Part shown: one piece after another, positions 3,819-5,194 of the stretch
Layout of the letters: each line of letters begins with the position of its first letter
Numbering within the stretch: the first letter of the stretch is position 1
Origin: an uncultured Sphingobium sp.
Lineage (GTDB): Bacteria; Pseudomonadota; Alphaproteobacteria; Sphingomonadales; Sphingomonadaceae
Length of the DNA stretch: 5,194 bases
NCBI GenBank assembly: GCA_913773715.1
Contig: CAJYHD010000781.1
Span: 1 to 5,194, forward strand
Reading direction: 5' to 3'
The notes under the pieces: model-generated
The model's input: only the letters and a program-made list of their open reading frames with translations
Databases searched by the model: none
What the model was told of the DNA's origin: nothing
Made by a program: the position numbers and the translations under genes

Positions 3819-5194
3819 TCAGTCGGCGAACAGCTTGAATTCCGCCAGTCGCACCGCCTTGCCCTTCGCCTGCGTGAAGGCCAGCCGCACCTTGTTCGTG
3901 CGGAGTTGGGGGAAGCGCATGTCGGTGACGCCATTGGCAACCGGCTTGCCCCTGGGGCTGGCGACCGGCTTCCATACGCCATCGACCCACGCCTCGATCC
4001 GATAGGCGGTCGGTACAGCAAAGCCCTTCCCGTCCGCGAAGAAGGCGAGTTCGGCGCGCGACAGGTCGGTCGGCTTGCCCAGGTCGATCGCATACCATTG
4101 CTGCGCGGGCGACGGCGCTGAAGACCAGCCATTGGGCAGTTCGGGGAAGAACCATGTCCGCCCGTCGATCGCGTCATGCACATTCTCGACGTCCATGTTG
4201 CTCGACGCCGATCCCATCGGATATTGGCCGCGCACCAGTTGCACCGCCAGGTTGATCGGGCGGGCGATGGGGGAGAGCGCGGCGCGTGTCACCGGGACCT
4301 CGATCCGGCCCAGCGTCTCGCGCCGGGCCACTTCCCTGCCGTCGATCTCTATGACGAGGCCCTGGCCCCGCCGATAATGACTGCCGTCCGCATCCCACGT
4401 CACCGCGACGCGATGACCGTGATAGGGTACGTCCTGCACCCGGAACCAGGCGAGCGCCTGCGGATCGCCGGCCTCCGGCAACAGCGGATTGACCTCCAGC
4501 ATATCATCGGCGCTCGGGCGGATTCCGACCAGCCCGGTCAGGATCAGGTCGTTGAACCCTGAATGAAAATAATGATGGCTGCGCGCCAGCCGGACGATCG
4601 GCTTGCCGGTTTCAGGATGATAATCCTCCTCCAGATCGAGCCGGTCGCCCTGATAATGGAGCGCCGCATATTGGCGCAGCAGCCGCATATAGGTGCTGCG
4701 TGTCACCGGCCCCCGATGCTGGCGATGGTCGAGCAGGTTCGCCATGCCGTACAGCACCTGCGTCGTCTGATAGGGCCAGGCCGGGCCGTTCCACTGGCAT
4801 TCGGGCTGCGACCCCTCATAGCGATACTGCCGCATATAATATTCATAGTTCGCCTCGACCGTACGCATGCCGGCCCTGCCTGCCAGCGATGCTGGGTCGA
4901 GCAGATGGCTCCATGCCGCGGCATAGCGCGTGTCGTCGGGAACGAGGTCGAACATCCATGGCAGGTAACCGACCAGTTCGCGGTTGCGGATCGGCTCCCA
5001 ATATCTCACGAAATCATTCTTCTTCGACTGATGCCGGTCGATGAAGTGGGTGAGTTTATCGCTCCAGAGCGCTTCGAGCGTGCGCTGCTGGATCGCGGCG
5101 GCGCGGGCGGCATAGTCCGCCGACAGCGCCTTGTCACCCGCCATCTCCGCCATGCGTGACAGCGCGCGGGCATTGGCGAACATATAGCTGTTGA
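3819..5194 (-). CDS. GH63/MGH1-like glycoside hydrolase with C-terminal discoidin-like domain, C-terminal part
   Basis: The frame is open through the right edge (the last visible upstream codons read NSY), so the true start lies outside; 457 residues are seen. Numbered from the internal Met at 5183, residues 1-225 are the end of an (alpha/alpha)6-barrel glycosidase. Recognisable parts are WEPIRNRELVGYLPWMFDLV (62-81), ECQWNGPAWPYQTTQVLYGM (128-147), a version of the GPAWP signature of GH63-type and trehalase-like enzymes, and RSHHYFHSGFNDLILTGLVG (201-220). A beta-rich linker domain spans about 226-305. Residues about 310-454 resemble a galactose-binding-like F5/8-type C (discoidin) module, with NVHDAIDGRTWFF, QQWYAIDLGK and AYRIEAWVDGVWKPV, ending in RLAEFKLFAD. 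The enzyme probably cleaves alpha-linked sugars in the periplasm or outside the cell. Signal peptide and substrate cannot be judged from this fragment. The stop faces that of map, six bases away. Confidence 0.85.
   Translation of the reverse strand, partial: NSYMFANARALSRMAEMAGDKALSADYAARAAAIQQRTLEALWSDKLTHFIDRHQSKKNDFVRYWEPIRNRELVGYLPWMFDLVPDDTRYAAAWSHLLDPASLAGRAGMRTVEANYEYYMRQYRYEGSQPECQWNGPAWPYQTTQVLYGMANLLDHRQHRGPVTRSTYMRLLRQYAALHYQGDRLDLEEDYHPETGKPIVRLARSHHYFHSGFNDLILTGLVGIRPSADDMLEVNPLLPEAGDPQALAWFRVQDVPYHGHRVAVTWDADGSHYRRGQGLVIEIDGREVARRETLGRIEVPVTRAALSPIARPINLAVQLVRGQYPMGSASSNMDVENVHDAIDGRTWFFPELPNGWSSAPSPAQQWYAIDLGKPTDLSRAELAFFADGKGFAVPTAYRIEAWVDGVWKPVASPRGKPVANGVTDMRFPQLRTNKVRLAFTQAKGKAVRLAEFKLFAD

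Noticed and set aside
4176..5159. 128- and 198-residue plus-strand frames opposite the glycosidase gene
   Set aside because: Shadow frames of a well-supported minus-strand enzyme; no family features visible.

Overview
This is a GC-rich chromosomal stretch from what looks like an alphaproteobacterium, most likely a sphingomonad. That is inferred from GC-rich third codon positions and the protein mix (a short YiaD-like glycine-zipper lipoprotein, a CorC/HlyC transporter, a ParD-like/MetAP pair and a large GH63-like glycosidase). It is not proved by any marker gene. There is no tRNA, rRNA, CRISPR array or recognisable transposase.

Layout. Positions 1-361 (minus) hold the N-terminal part of an OmpA-type lipoprotein that runs off the left edge. 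It diverges across a 152-base gap from a complete CNNM/CBS/CorC_HlyC membrane transporter at 514-1833 (plus). From 1828 to 2302 lies the least ordinary part of the window. Two copies of a roughly 125-base element, 347 bases apart, each end in a Shine-Dalgarno sequence placed just before an ATG. The first overlaps the transporter stop codon and leads into a 12-codon ORF and then a possible 45-residue small protein. The second is the leader of a YsnE-like GNAT acetyltransferase at 2307-2765. The copies share blocks at identical spacing, a stem-loop with conserved arms and a variable loop, and a six-base segment complementary to the Shine-Dalgarno region. They look like a structured, translation-controlling leader RNA.

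Positions 2828-3812 carry a two-gene unit. A 70-residue ParD-like ribbon-helix-helix protein is followed after one base by a complete type I methionine aminopeptidase. Its upstream region has a compact array of direct and inverted repeats over a candidate promoter, as expected for autoregulation by a ribbon-helix-helix protein. The final 1376 bases (minus) encode the C-terminal part of a GH63/MGH1-like (alpha/alpha)6 glycoside hydrolase with a discoidin-like C-terminal domain. It converges on the aminopeptidase gene with only 6 bases between stop codons.

The best candidates for undescribed biology are the duplicated leader element and the ParD-like/MetAP pair with its operator-like repeats. 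The other genes look like ordinary chromosomal functions.
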